Assembly: GCF_001462205.1 (NCBI RefSeq)
Contig: NZ_LKIR01000075.1
Coordinates: 1 to 40,698 of the forward strand
Length of the DNA: 40,698 nt
Source of the DNA: Haloparvum sedimenti
GTDB lineage: Archaea; Halobacteriota; Halobacteria; Halobacteriales; Haloferacaceae
Direction: 5' to 3'
Position numbers and translations under genes: made by a program
The notes under the pieces: generated by a model
What the model was told of the DNA's origin: nothing
The model's database searches: none
What the model saw: only the letters and a program-made list of their open reading frames with translations
Part shown: positions 8,164 to 16,703 of the stretch, in pieces
Numbering within the stretch: the first letter of the stretch is position 1
How the letters are laid out: each line of letters starts with the position of its first letter

Positions 8164-8493
8164 ATGACCCCATCCGACTCGACCCGACGGCGCGGACGCG
8201 AGACGACCGGCCCCGGCGGCGTCGGCCGCCGCGAACCGCCCGCAGCCCCCTCGATCCGCGCGGTCGCCGCGACGGCGCTGCTCCCGGCCGCGCTCGTCGC
8301 GGGCGTGACCGCGGCGCTGTGGCTCCGCGAGGCCGCCCGCGCGATCGATCCCTCGGCCGAGGCGGTCGCGCTCGCGGTCCTGCTGGTCGGCGTCTCGCTC
8401 GTCGCCCGCCCGCTCCGGCCGACCGCGCTGCTCGGCCGGATCGCCAGTCGGCTGCCGGCCCCCCGGCGCACGGCCGCGGCCGACGGGGCGTAG
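8164..8493 (+). CDS. Hypothetical membrane protein, two helices
   Basis: The 109-residue protein has an Arg/Pro-rich 30-residue N-terminus, then two hydrophobic segments (AVAATALLPAALVAGVTAAL and AVALAVLLVGVSLVA), and a positively charged tail. No known domain is recognised. A TATA-like stretch (TTACACTTATC) about 30 nt before the ATG supports expression. The opposite strand is also open here, but that frame is Arg-rich and lacks a plausible start. Confidence 0.6.
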   Translation: MTPSDSTRRRGRETTGPGGVGRREPPAAPSIRAVAATALLPAALVAGVTAALWLREAARAIDPSAEAVALAVLLVGVSLVARPLRPTALLGRIASRLPAPRRTAAADGA

Positions 8494-8545
8494 AGCGGCG
8501 CGCGGCCGGCCGAGCGGACTCGGCGCGTCCGCGACGGTCTCCGAG

Positions 8546-8593
8546 CCGAACCGGTTCGGGGACCGGTCCGAGCGGTCGGACTCCCCCGACCGT
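8546..8593. promoter_or_regulatory. Cluster of palindromes upstream of the redox operon
   Basis: A perfect 14-bp palindrome CCGAACCGGTTCGG at 8546-8559 is followed immediately by the perfect 10-bp palindrome GGACCGGTCC at 8560-8569. Next comes an inverted pair CGGTCGG/CCGACCG ending near 8593. A TATA-like CTTTATC follows at about 8602. The arrangement could be operator sites, or an mRNA 3' structure for the gene ending at 8493. Confidence 0.45.
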
Positions 8594-8679
8594 GTGCCGC
8601 CTTTATCCGCTACTCGGCGAACGCGTTCGCGGTCGTTCTCAGCCGCGTGGAACGCGGTCCACGCTTGACCGGGCGCCCC

Positions 8680-8697
8680 CCGTACGCTCGCGTACGG
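8680..8697 (+). other. Small perfect hairpin in the leader of the redox operon
   Basis: CCGTACG at 8680-8686 and CGTACGG at 8691-8697 form a 7-bp stem with a 4-nt loop. It lies about 95 nt before the ATG of the iron-sulfur gene and after the TATA-like element near 8602. If transcription starts there, the hairpin is in the 5' untranslated region. Confidence 0.4.
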
Positions 8698-8791
8698 ACC
8701 CGTCACGCGGACGCGTCGGTCGCGTGTGGCCTCCGGCGACGTGCCCGACGGCACCGCCGGCCGCGCGCGGTCGGGTCCCGGGAGACCGACC

Positions 8792-10087
8792 ATGAGCACT
8801 GACGACGACATCGACACGCCACCCGACGACGAGGAGCGGCACAGGCGACTCCTCGACGAGACGGACTACGACACGGACCTCGGGCTGGAGCTCGCGCGGG
8901 ACGCTCAGCGCGTCACCGCCGGCGAGCTGAGCGAGGCCGCGTTCTACCGGCGCTACCACGACCGGATCGTCGAGGAGTTCGAGATGGACGACCGCGAGAT
9001 CGACCTTCCCGACCCCGACGCGCTCGCCGCGGGCGAGGGGGGCGACGGCGGCGTCGGCGACGGGAGCGGCGACGCCGGCGGCTTTCTCGACCGCCTCGGG
9101 GACGCGCTCGAGGGTTTCGACCCCGACGACGGGGAGTCCCGGCGCTCCGTGATGAAGAAGGGGGCCGCCGCGGGCGCGCTCGCACTCGGCGGGCTCGGAA
9201 GCACCGGCGGCGCCGGCCCCGGCGACGGCACCGCGGCCGGCGCCGCGGGGTCCGGCGAGGAGGGCGACGGCACCCGCTGGGGGATGACGATCAACCTCAA
9301 CAACTGCGACGGCTGCCTCGCCTGCATGGTCGCCTGCGACCAGGAGCACAACCTCTCGCGCGGCGCCAACTGGATGTACGTCTTCGCCTTCGAGGACGAG
9401 AATCAGGGCGAGGAGACGAACTTCCTCCCGCGCACCTGTCAGCACTGCACGGACTCGCCGTGTACGAAGGTGTGTCCGGTCGGCGCCCGCCACACGCGCG
9501 AGGAGGACGGGCTCGTGCTGACGGACTACGACATCTGCATCGGCTGCCGCTACTGCGAGGTGTCGTGTCCCTACGGCGTCAACTACTTCCAGTGGGGCGA
9601 GCCCGACGTGCCGGAGTCGGAGATCGACGACGACCACCAGATCGACGACCGGGGCCGGTGGGTCGGCTCCCGGCCGCCCGAGGGCGTCATGGGCAAGTGC
9701 ACCTTCTGCGTCGACAGACAGGACGGCCAGATGGGCGAGGAGAAGATCGGCACCACCGCCTGCGAGGAGGCGTGCACGATGGACGCCATCCACTTCGGCG
9801 ACCTGAACGACCCGGAGAGCCCGCCGAACCGGCACCTCCGGGAGTACCGCGAGTCGCAGGAGAACGACCGCTCCGACTACCCGAACCGGAAGGAGCACAC
9901 CGTCTCCACGTTCCAGCTGCTGGAGGAGCGCGGCACCGACCCCAACGTCACCTTCGTCGGCAACGCGCCCTCGCAGGACGCCCGGCAGGTCGACGGGCCC
10001 GTCACCTACGAGGAGATGGGCCTGACCGATAACCGCAAGGAGGTGCTCGATCAGGGGGCCGAGGCCGCGGGAGGTGAGACGGCGTGA
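8792..10087 (+). CDS. Four-cluster ferredoxin subunit of a molybdoenzyme-type redox complex (NrfC/PsrB/DmsB-like)
   Basis: The 431-residue protein transfers electrons between a catalytic subunit and a membrane quinone subunit. Sixteen cysteines sit in four groups: C172/175/178/182, C216/219/224/228, C249/252/255/259 and C303/306/324/328, as expected for four [4Fe-4S] clusters. The first 110 residues are an extra acidic domain. They are followed by ESRRSVMKKGAAAGALALGG, which looks like a twin-arginine signal at residues 115-135, well inside the protein. ATG 8792 is used; GTG 8726 would add 22 residues of unconvincing sequence. The stop overlaps the next gene by 4 bp. No molybdopterin catalytic subunit is encoded nearby. 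Confidence 0.9.
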   Translation: MSTDDDIDTPPDDEERHRRLLDETDYDTDLGLELARDAQRVTAGELSEAAFYRRYHDRIVEEFEMDDREIDLPDPDALAAGEGGDGGVGDGSGDAGGFLDRLGDALEGFDPDDGESRRSVMKKGAAAGALALGGLGSTGGAGPGDGTAAGAAGSGEEGDGTRWGMTINLNNCDGCLACMVACDQEHNLSRGANWMYVFAFEDENQGEETNFLPRTCQHCTDSPCTKVCPVGARHTREEDGLVLTDYDICIGCRYCEVSCPYGVNYFQWGEPDVPESEIDDDHQIDDRGRWVGSRPPEGVMGKCTFCVDRQDGQMGEEKIGTTACEEACTMDAIHFGDLNDPESPPNRHLREYRESQENDRSDYPNRKEHTVSTFQLLEERGTDPNVTFVGNAPSQDARQVDGPVTYEEMGLTDNRKEVLDQGAEAAGGETA

Positions 10088-11406
10088 GCGTCGACGTGAC
10101 CGGCGTCGACCGCGACACGCTCGTCCGGCCGATCCGGACGGTCTCGACGCGCTACCTCGCGGCGCTGTCCGTGGCGCTCGGCATGATCGGCGTGTGGCTG
10201 TTCTTCTACCTCCAACAGCTCCGGCACGGCCTGATCGTCACGAACCTCGCCGACTGGGGTTCCGGCGGCGGCGTGCCGTGGGGGCTCTACATCGGCGCGT
10301 TCATCTGGTGGGTCGGCATCGCCCACGGCGGGATCATCCTGTCGGCCGCGGTCCGGCTGCTCGGGATGGACACCTACCAGCCCGTCGCGCGGCTCGCCGA
10401 GCTGTTGACGATCGCGGCGCTGACCTGCGCGGGGATCTTCATCCTGATCCACGTCGGCCGGCCGGACCGACTCGTGACGAGCGTCATCCCGGCGTGGCCG
10501 ACCCGGGTCCAGTGGTCGCCGCTGATGTGGGACGTGACGGTGATCACCGCGTACTTCGTGCTGACCGCGACGTACCTCGGGCTGACGATCCGGTACGACC
10601 TCCACCGGCTCCGCAACCGGCTGCCGAACCGGCTGGACCCGATCTACGACGTCCTCCTCGTCGGCTACTCCGAGACCGAGGACGCGGTCGTCGAGCGGAT
10701 GGTCTGGTGGATCGCGTTCGCGATCATCATCATGGCTCCCCTGTTGCTCCACGGCGGCGTGATCCCGTGGCTGTTCGCGCTGCTGCCATCGATGGCGGGC
10801 TGGGCCGGCGGGGTGCAGGGGCCGTCGTTCCTCTCCATCGCGCTCACCTCCGCGGTGAGCGGGATCATCATCGTCGCGGCCGCGTTCCGGTACGCGTACG
10901 GCTGGGCGGAGCTGATCCCGGAGGCCGTCTTCCGCGGGCTCGGGCAGTGGCTCGGCTTCTTCAGCCTGCTGTTCCTGTGGCTGCAGCTCCAGCAGGTGAT
11001 CACGGGGATCTTCGCGGCGCCGACGACGCTCCAGCACGCGACCGAGGTGAAGATCGCGACGCCGCTCTACTGGGTCGCGATCGGCGTCGTCGCGCTCGCG
11101 ATGCTCTACGTCTTCGCGGCGTCGCTGCGCCCCTCGCTGTTCAGCCTCCCGCTGCTCGTCGCGCTCTCGGTCGGCGTGCTCGCCGGGACGCTGATCGAGA
11201 AGGTGCTGTTCGTCGTGGAGGGGCTGATGCACGCGCACTTCGACCTCTACGCCGGCGTTCCCGGCGCGTACACCCCCTCGGCGGTCGAGCTGTCGGCGCT
11301 CGTCGGGACGGTGGGGATCGTGGTGCTGTTCTTCCTCGTCGTCTCGAAGGTGATCCCGGTCGTGGAGCTCCACGCCATCGAGGACCACGGGGAGGTGGAA
11401 GGATGA
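10084..11406 (+). CDS. NrfD/PsrC-family integral membrane subunit
   Basis: The 440-residue protein has about nine or ten transmembrane helices and starts at GTG 10084 inside the end of the iron-sulfur gene (4-bp overlap). The loop GGGVPWGLYIGAFIWWVG and the regularly spaced helices fit the NrfD/PsrC family. These proteins anchor the ferredoxin subunit and exchange electrons with menaquinol. The stop overlaps the next start by 4 bp. The three genes are clearly one operon. Whether it oxidises or reduces quinone cannot be read from sequence. Confidence 0.9.
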   Translation: MSVDVTGVDRDTLVRPIRTVSTRYLAALSVALGMIGVWLFFYLQQLRHGLIVTNLADWGSGGGVPWGLYIGAFIWWVGIAHGGIILSAAVRLLGMDTYQPVARLAELLTIAALTCAGIFILIHVGRPDRLVTSVIPAWPTRVQWSPLMWDVTVITAYFVLTATYLGLTIRYDLHRLRNRLPNRLDPIYDVLLVGYSETEDAVVERMVWWIAFAIIIMAPLLLHGGVIPWLFALLPSMAGWAGGVQGPSFLSIALTSAVSGIIIVAAAFRYAYGWAELIPEAVFRGLGQWLGFFSLLFLWLQLQQVITGIFAAPTTLQHATEVKIATPLYWVAIGVVALAMLYVFAASLRPSLFSLPLLVALSVGVLAGTLIEKVLFVVEGLMHAHFDLYAGVPGAYTPSAVELSALVGTVGIVVLFFLVVSKVIPVVELHAIEDHGEVEG

Positions 11407-11708
11407 CGGCTGCGCCGGCCGCCCTCCCGCCCCTCCTCGCGCTGGCGTCGCTCTCCGCGCCCCTGCCGGCGCTCCCCCTGCTCGCCGGCTCGGCCGACTA
11501 CACGCTCCCGTTCGTCGGCCCGGGGACGTACCTGATCTTCGGCATCGTCCTCCTGCCGGTGTACGTCATGGTCGGCGCGTGGTTCCTCGGCGACCCGAGC
11601 GACCGGTTCGCGAACCTGCTCGGCGTGGGCTACCTCGCCGGCCTGACCACCGTGCTGTGGGGGAGCCTGCTGGTGGCGACGCTGGTCATCGGGGCGGTGT
11701 TCTTCTGA
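11403..11708 (+). CDS. Small membrane protein, third gene of the NrfD operon
   Basis: The 101-residue protein has a hydrophobic Ala/Leu/Pro-rich N-terminus and two strong transmembrane helices (YLIFGIVLLPVYVMVGAWFL and the C-terminal segment ending VIGAVFF). A short DPSDRFANLLG loop lies between them. It overlaps the NrfD gene by 4 bp, so it is probably a structural subunit or assembly helper of that complex. I do not recognise the family. The gene ends directly with no hydrophilic tail. Confidence 0.75.
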   Translation: MTAAPAALPPLLALASLSAPLPALPLLAGSADYTLPFVGPGTYLIFGIVLLPVYVMVGAWFLGDPSDRFANLLGVGYLAGLTTVLWGSLLVATLVIGAVFF

Positions 11709-11747
11709 GCCCGCCCCGGCGCAGCGAGCGATAATCGAACACAGTAC

Positions 11748-11838
11748 CGCCCGCCGACCGATCCGCGACCCTGCATCGCCCGCCGACCGATCCCGACGCC
11801 GCATCGCGCCGCAACCGACCGCGGTCCGACCGCGGTCC
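11748..11838. repeat. Short direct repeats and tandem palindromes before the Mrp-family gene
   Basis: CGCCCGCCGACCGATCC occurs at 11748-11764 and again at 11777-11793, a 29-bp period. GACCGCGGTCC, which contains a perfect 10-bp palindrome, is repeated head to tail at 11817-11827 and 11828-11838. The second palindrome ends 16 bp before the ATG at 11855. It could be an operator or remnants of tandem duplication. No clear TATA box is visible. Confidence 0.5.
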
Positions 11839-11854
11839 GACCCACACCGAACCC

Positions 11855-13027
11855 ATGACCATCACCGAAGCAGAACTGACCGACCGGCTCCGAGCGGTAG
11901 CGGACCCGACGAACGACGACGACATCGTCTCGATGGGGCTCGTCAACGACGTGACCGTCAGCGACGGCACCGCCGAGGTCTCGCTGGCGTTCAACGCGCC
12001 CTGCGCCCCGGCGGAGATCGAGATCGGCGACCGCGTCCGCGAAGTCGTCGCGGACGCCGGCCTCGAACCGGACCTGAGCGCCAGTTTCGGCGAGGCGCAC
12101 GGCTTCGACCGGAGCGTACTGCCCGGCGTCAGAAACGTGATTGCGGTCGCGTCGGGCAAGGGCGGCGTCGGCAAGACGACCGTCGCCGCGAACCTCGCGG
12201 CCGGGCTGGACGAGCGCGGCGCCCGCGTCGGCATCCTCGACGCGGACGTGCACGGGCCGAACGTCCCCCGGCTGCTTCCCACCGAGAACGAACCGGGGGT
12301 GATGCCCGACGGCGACATCGTCCCGCCGCGCTCCGACGGGGTGCTCGTGATGAGCGCCCACCACATGCTCCCGGGCGACGACCAGCCGGCCGTCCTCCGC
12401 GGGCCGATGGTGAACAACGTGATGATGAAGTTCGTCAACGAGGTGGAGTGGGGACAGCTCGACTACCTGATCGTCGACCTCCCGCCGGGAACGGGCGACG
12501 CCTCGCTGAACCTGCTCCAGTCGCTGCCCGTCGCCGGCGTCGTCATCGTCACGACGCCACAGGAGATGGCGGTCGCGGACGCCCGCAAGGGGCTTCGGCT
12601 GTTCGACGACCACGACGCGCCCGTGCTCGGCGTCGTCGAGAACATGGCCGCGTTCCGGTGCCCCGACTGCGGCGACACCCACGAGGTGTTCGGCGAGGGC
12701 GGCGCGGCGTCGATCCGCGACGACTACGGCGTCCCCGTGCTCTCGCGGATCCCCGTCCACCCGGACTTCGACAGCGAAGGGGCCGAGGGGCCGACCGTCC
12801 GCGACGACGACAGCGACGTGCAGGACGACCTGTTCGCCCTCGTCGACGACGTGGCCGATCGCGTCGGAACGGTGACCCGCCGAAAGGTCGCGGAGCGGGT
12901 CGGGGACTGGAACCCCGAGGGCAGCGAGGAACGCGCCGCCGAACGCGGCGGTTCCGACGACACCACCGGCGAGAAGCACGCGGCCGACGGCGGCGAGGAC
13001 CCGTCGCGCTGCTCCTGCTCGGAGTGA
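11855..13027 (+). CDS. mrp: Mrp/ApbC-family P-loop ATPase, iron-sulfur cluster carrier
   Basis: The 390-residue protein has an N-terminal MIP18/DUF59 domain (about residues 5-80). The ParA/MinD-type ATPase begins at residue 94 with deviant Walker A GKGGVGKTT (101-109). The CxxC pair that bridges an Fe-S cluster in this family is C269-P-D-C272. The C-terminal 60 residues are hydrophilic and end in CSCSE, giving two more cysteines that could take part in cluster binding. The protein is expected to bind and transfer [4Fe-4S] clusters in the cytoplasm. It follows the Fe-S redox operon by 146 bp on the same strand. Confidence 0.93.
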   Translation: MTITEAELTDRLRAVADPTNDDDIVSMGLVNDVTVSDGTAEVSLAFNAPCAPAEIEIGDRVREVVADAGLEPDLSASFGEAHGFDRSVLPGVRNVIAVASGKGGVGKTTVAANLAAGLDERGARVGILDADVHGPNVPRLLPTENEPGVMPDGDIVPPRSDGVLVMSAHHMLPGDDQPAVLRGPMVNNVMMKFVNEVEWGQLDYLIVDLPPGTGDASLNLLQSLPVAGVVIVTTPQEMAVADARKGLRLFDDHDAPVLGVVENMAAFRCPDCGDTHEVFGEGGAASIRDDYGVPVLSRIPVHPDFDSEGAEGPTVRDDDSDVQDDLFALVDDVADRVGTVTRRKVAERVGDWNPEGSEERAAERGGSDDTTGEKHAADGGEDPSRCSCSE

Positions 13028-13045
13028 CCGGCGGCCGTTTCGGGG

Positions 13046-13080
13046 CGGTTTTTCGGGACAGTTTTCGAAGCGGGTTTTCG
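13046..13080 (+). terminator. Triple T-tract terminator after mrp
   Basis: Three GGTTTTTCGG/AGTTTTCGA/GGTTTTCGG-like units occur in a row 20-50 nt after the stop codon. Archaeal termination relies on runs of T in the coding strand, so this is a likely terminator. It may also be a small triplicated sequence. Confidence 0.5.
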
Positions 13081-13135
13081 GAGTGAGGCGGGTCGGCTCC
13101 CCCGGAACCCGAACATCTTCGGCGGAAGGGCCGGG

Positions 13136-14518
13136 ATGGCGGCGCTCGAGCGTGTGCACATGGGCGCGACACGATTCACGACACTCCTGACGGCGAGCGT
13201 CGTCGGCACGTACCTCGTTCTCGCTCTCGGCGCGACGACCGCGACGGCGGGGGAAGCGGCGACGCCCGGGCCGCTCGCGTGGGTCGCGAGGGGCCACTAC
13301 GCGCTCGCGGCCGCGGTCTGGCTGCTGGTCGCCGCGACCGCCGCCTCCGCGTGGCGCGATGAGCGCGCGGCGGGCGTCCGTGCGGGGCTCGCGCTGGCGA
13401 CGGTCGGCGTCCCGGTCCAGGGGGTGGTCGGCATGGCGGGACGCGTCGAAGGCTTCGACGGCGCGTGGTGGGGTATCGGCGTCGGAGGGGTCCACCTCTT
13501 CGGCGGCGTCGCGGCGTTCGCCGTGCTGCTCGTCGTGCTGGTCCGACACCTCGACGCGACGGTCGCCGAAGGGGACGCGACGGCGGAGAACGTGCCGACC
13601 GGGACCGGTTCCCGGCCGCCGCCGACCGACGCGTCCGCTCCGGACGGGCCCGCGGACCGCCTCCGCGCGTACCTCGCGCTGACGAAGCCGCGGCTGATGT
13701 GGCTGCTCTGTCTGCTCGCGCTCGCGGGGATGGCGCTGGCGGCGGCCACGGGCGCGGCGGTCGACGGCGTCACCGTGGTCGCGACGCTGGCCGGCGGCGT
13801 GCTCGCGGTCGGTGCGGCCGGGACGTTCAACCACCTGTTCGAGCGCGAGCGGGACCGGAAGATGGCCCGGACCGCCGACAGGCCGGTCGCGACGGCGGCG
13901 GTGCCGCCGCGGCGCGCGGCCGCGTTCGGGCTCGGGCTCGCCGCGGCGTCGATGACGCTGCTGTGGACCGTCGTCACCCCCCTCGCGACGCTGTTGACCG
14001 CCGCCGCGATCGGCTACTACGCCGTGGTGTACACCGTCCTGCTGAAACCGACGACGCGCTGGAACACCGCCGTCGGCGGCGGGTCGGGCGCGCTCCCGGC
14101 GCTCATCGGCTGGGCCGCGGTGACGGGCGGGATCGGGCTCCCTGCCGTCCTGCTGGCGGGCGTCGTGGTGCTGTGGACGCCCGCGCACTTCTACAACTTC
14201 GCCATCGCGCACCGCGAGGAGTACGCCAGCGCCGACTACCCGATGCTCCCGGTCGTCGCCGGAGTCCGGGCGACGCGCCGGCGCACGTGCTACTGGCTCG
14301 GAGCGACGCTCGTCGCGGCGGTCGCGCTCGGCGTCGTAGCGGAGTTTGGCGCGCTCTACGCCGTGACGACCGCGGGCGCCGGGGGCGTCTTCCTCGGGTC
14401 GCTCGTCCGACAGTACGACCGAGGGACGGACGCGGCCGCCCTCCGGACCTTCTACGCGTCGAACGCCTACCTCGGGCTGCTGCTCGCGGCGGTCGTCGCC
14501 GAAGCGGTGGTGGTCTGA
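13136..14518 (+). CDS. ctaB: Heme O synthase with N-terminal CtaA-like half (protoheme IX farnesyltransferase)
   Basis: The protein is 460 residues from ATG 13136; ATG 13160 (MGATRFTTLL) is an equally good start. The first 160 residues have four helices and paired histidines (GHYALAAAVW, H54; GGVHLFGG, H120), as in half of a CtaA/Cox15 heme A synthase. A hydrophilic linker leads to a UbiA prenyltransferase from about residue 170. The UbiA signatures are NHLFERERDRKMARTADRP and LLKPTTRWNTAVGGGSGALP. It makes heme O for terminal oxidases. Fusion of a CtaA-like half to CtaB is known in haloarchaea. The stop abuts the next gene. Confidence 0.92.
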   Translation: MAALERVHMGATRFTTLLTASVVGTYLVLALGATTATAGEAATPGPLAWVARGHYALAAAVWLLVAATAASAWRDERAAGVRAGLALATVGVPVQGVVGMAGRVEGFDGAWWGIGVGGVHLFGGVAAFAVLLVVLVRHLDATVAEGDATAENVPTGTGSRPPPTDASAPDGPADRLRAYLALTKPRLMWLLCLLALAGMALAAATGAAVDGVTVVATLAGGVLAVGAAGTFNHLFERERDRKMARTADRPVATAAVPPRRAAAFGLGLAAASMTLLWTVVTPLATLLTAAAIGYYAVVYTVLLKPTTRWNTAVGGGSGALPALIGWAAVTGGIGLPAVLLAGVVVLWTPAHFYNFAIAHREEYASADYPMLPVVAGVRATRRRTCYWLGATLVAAVALGVVAEFGALYAVTTAGAGGVFLGSLVRQYDRGTDAAALRTFYASNAYLGLLLAAVVAEAVVV

Positions 14519-14956
14519 GTGGCGGACGCGACCCGGACGCGACTCGGTCCGCCGCGGGTCCCTCGCCCCGCCGCGCTCGCGGCCGCGGCCGGCGACGTGA
14601 CCGCGATCTCGGCGTTCCTCGGCGTCGGCCTGCTCGCACACGCGATCAACCCCCTCGCGTTCCCGCGGCACGCGGCGCTGACCGCGCTCCCGTTCCTGCT
14701 GGCGTGGGCGGTCGTCGCACCGCTCAGCGGAGTGTACGGGCGGGAGATCAGGGGGGACCTCCGGGCGCTGGTCCCACGGGTGACCGTCGTCTGGACCGTC
14801 ACCTCGCTGCTGGGGGCTGGGCTCCGCGCGACCCCGATGCTCCCCGGCGATTCGCCGCCGACGTTTCTGTTGGTGAACGTCGGGATCGGGCTGGCGTTCC
14901 TGCTTCCGTGGCGACTGGCGTTCGCGGTCGGGATTCGCCGGTTCGAGGCGAAATGA
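14519..14956 (+). CDS. DUF3054-family membrane protein
   Basis: The 145-residue protein has four predicted helices and starts at GTG 14519, the base after the ctaB stop, so the two are co-transcribed. The opening GDVTAISAFLGVG and the central PFLLAWAVVAPLSGVYG fit the DUF3054 family of small integral membrane proteins of unknown function. The neighbour suggests, but does not show, a link to heme or the respiratory chain. Confidence 0.82.
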   Translation: MADATRTRLGPPRVPRPAALAAAAGDVTAISAFLGVGLLAHAINPLAFPRHAALTALPFLLAWAVVAPLSGVYGREIRGDLRALVPRVTVVWTVTSLLGAGLRATPMLPGDSPPTFLLVNVGIGLAFLLPWRLAFAVGIRRFEAK

Positions 14957-15116
14957 AGGGGTTCGCGGTCGGGTTCGGAGCGCCGGCTCCGGCCCAGTGC
15001 TGCACCCTCCGAATCGCCACCACGTGAGCGAACACTCCGGTTCGGTGCTGTGGCAGTGAGGTGCAACGGCAGCGCTCTTCAACTGCGGTATCGCCTGCAG
15101 CTGTTGTGGCGATGCG

Positions 15117-15215
15117 GTCGGCGCGCGCGAGTAACGCGCGCGAGGGAGGCGGCGGCGCGGCCGCCTGCTGTGCGGTCCCGCGGCCGCGCCGCCGCCGAGG
15201 CTGGGGAGGTGTGAG
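15117..15215 (+). repeat. Hairpin repeat family 1, copy A (short form)
   Basis: Two nested inverted repeats are present: GCGCGCG/CGCGCGC around GAGTAA, then GGCGGCGGCGCGGCCG paired with CGGCCGCGCCGCCGCC. A GAGGCTGGGGAGG tail follows. Copies B (23405-23768) and C (34411-34642) share the core in the same orientation. This copy lacks the AAAGGGGCAGCCGGCT tail of the others. It lies in the 395-bp gap 14957-15351, where I see no gene. Positions 15205-15290 add GGGGCGG-type low-complexity sequence. Confidence 0.8.
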
Positions 15216-15351
15216 GCTGCGGCTGCGGGGCGGTCGCGGGGCGGCTGCGGGGCGGTGGGACGAACAGGGCGACCGGGCGGAGCCAGAACAAGGCCCACCG
15301 ACCGCGCATCGGGCGCCACAGCCATTAGCCCCGGGCGCACAGACACCGCGT

Positions 15352-16608
15352 ATGCAGACCTCCGAGGCGTTCGTCGGACTCGACTGCGTCGACTGTGGCA
15401 ACCGCTTCGACCCCGGCGAGGAACCGGGGCGCTGCCCGGACTGCGGCGGGATCCTCGACCCGGCGTACGACTACGACCGCGTGGACCTCTCGCCGGAGCA
15501 ACTCGCGGACCGGCCCTTCGAGTCGATGTGGCGCTACGCGGAGCTGCTCCCGTTCCCCGCGGAGGCGGCGGTGTCGATGGGCGAGGGCGGAACCGCGCTC
15601 GTCGAGTGTCCCGAGCTCGCGGACGCGATGGGCGTCGGCCGCGTCCTCCTGAAAGACGAGGGACGCAACCCGACGGGGACGTTCAAGGACCGCGGGCAGG
15701 CGGCGGCGATGACCGCGGCGGCCCAACACGGCGCGGGGACGGTCGCGCTCAACTCCGCGGGCAACGCGGGACAGGCCGCGGCCGCCTACGCCGCCCGCGC
15801 GGGGCTGGACGCGCACGTCTACCTGCCGAAGCGCGCCGGCTTTACCCAGAAGGCGATGACCGAGGTCCACGGCGCGGAGCTCCACGTCTGTGACCCGGTT
15901 GGAGGGGCCGGCAAGAGCTCCCAGATCGGCGACGCGGGCGCCGCGTACGCGGCGGCGATGGACGACCACTCCGACTGGTACTCCGTGAAGACGTTCGTCA
16001 CGCCGTATCGCCACGAGGGGAAGAAGACGATGGCGCTGGAACTCCTCGAACAGCTCGACTGGGAGGCGCCGGACGCGGTCGTCTACCCGACCGGCGGCGG
16101 CGTGGGGCTCGTCGGCATGCACAAGGCCGCGGTCGAGGCGGAGAAACTCGGCTGGACCGACGACCTCGTGCCGATGTACGTCGCGCAGGCCGAGGGGTGC
16201 GCGCCCGTAGTCAAGGCATACGAGGCCGGCGCGGATGAGCACGAACCGCTCGCCGACGACGAAGTGGACACCGCCTGCAACGGCATCGCGATCCCCGACC
16301 CGGGCGCGAGTCCCCTGATCCTCGACGCGGTCCGGGAGTCCGACGGCGGCGCGGTCGCCACCTCGGACGCGGCGATCCTCGACGCCGCCATCGAGGTCGC
16401 GCGCCGCGAGGGGCTGGAGGTCGGCGCGACCTGCGCGGCCGCGGTCTCGGGCGCGTTCGAACTCGCCGATCGGGGCGAGTTCGGTCCCGACGACACCGTC
16501 GTCCTGCTGAACACCGGCGCGGGGAACAAGGACGTGGACGCGCTCCGTGCGCATCTCGGGGAGCGGGAGGCCGCGGAGGAAGCCGCGGATGGGGAGGTCG
16601 CGGAGTAG
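15352..16608 (+). CDS. thrC: Threonine synthase
   Basis: The 418-residue PLP enzyme converts O-phosphohomoserine to threonine. An N-terminal zinc ribbon (C12/C15, C28/C31) is followed by the fold-type II domain. The PLP lysine is K112 in GTFKDRG, the phosphate loop is GGGVG around residue 245, and [11 protein letters not shown] is the asparagine loop. ATG 15352 has a TATA-like CATTAGC at 15323-15329, 23-29 nt upstream, so the transcript is probably leaderless. The last 15 residues are a Glu/Ala tail. It follows the repeat-filled gap and appears monocistronic. Confidence 0.94.
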   Translation: MQTSEAFVGLDCVDCGNRFDPGEEPGRCPDCGGILDPAYDYDRVDLSPEQLADRPFESMWRYAELLPFPAEAAVSMGEGGTALVECPELADAMGVGRVLLKDEGRNPTGTFKDRGQAAAMTAAAQHGAGTVALNSAGNAGQAAAAYAARAGLDAHVYLPKRAGFTQKAMTEVHGAELHVCDPVGGAGKSSQIGDAGAAYAAAMDDHSDWYSVKTFVTPYRHEGKKTMALELLEQLDWEAPDAVVYPTGGGVGLVGMHKAAVEAEKLGWTDDLVPMYVAQAEGCAPVVKAYEAGADEHEPLADDEVDTACNGIAIPDPGASPLILDAVRESDGGAVATSDAAILDAAIEVARREGLEVGATCAAAVSGAFELADRGEFGPDDTVVLLNTGAGNKDVDALRAHLGEREAAEEAADGEVAE

Positions 16609-16703
16609 CGACGCCGCGGACGCCGACCCGACCGAGGCATAGTTCGGCGCGACGGTCCGGATCCTCCGAAATCGTTTTTCGCGAGTACACACAACGTACG
16701 CGT

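Noticed and set aside
8726-8791. Upstream GTG start for the iron-sulfur subunit
   Set aside because: The added 22 residues are Gly/Arg/Pro-rich and not acidic. ATG 8792 begins typical halophilic sequence.
11630-15346. A 1,238-codon open frame on the minus strand
   Set aside because: It lies opposite mrp and ctaB, both clearly coding on the plus strand. Its product is basic and repetitive, unlike haloarchaeal proteins.
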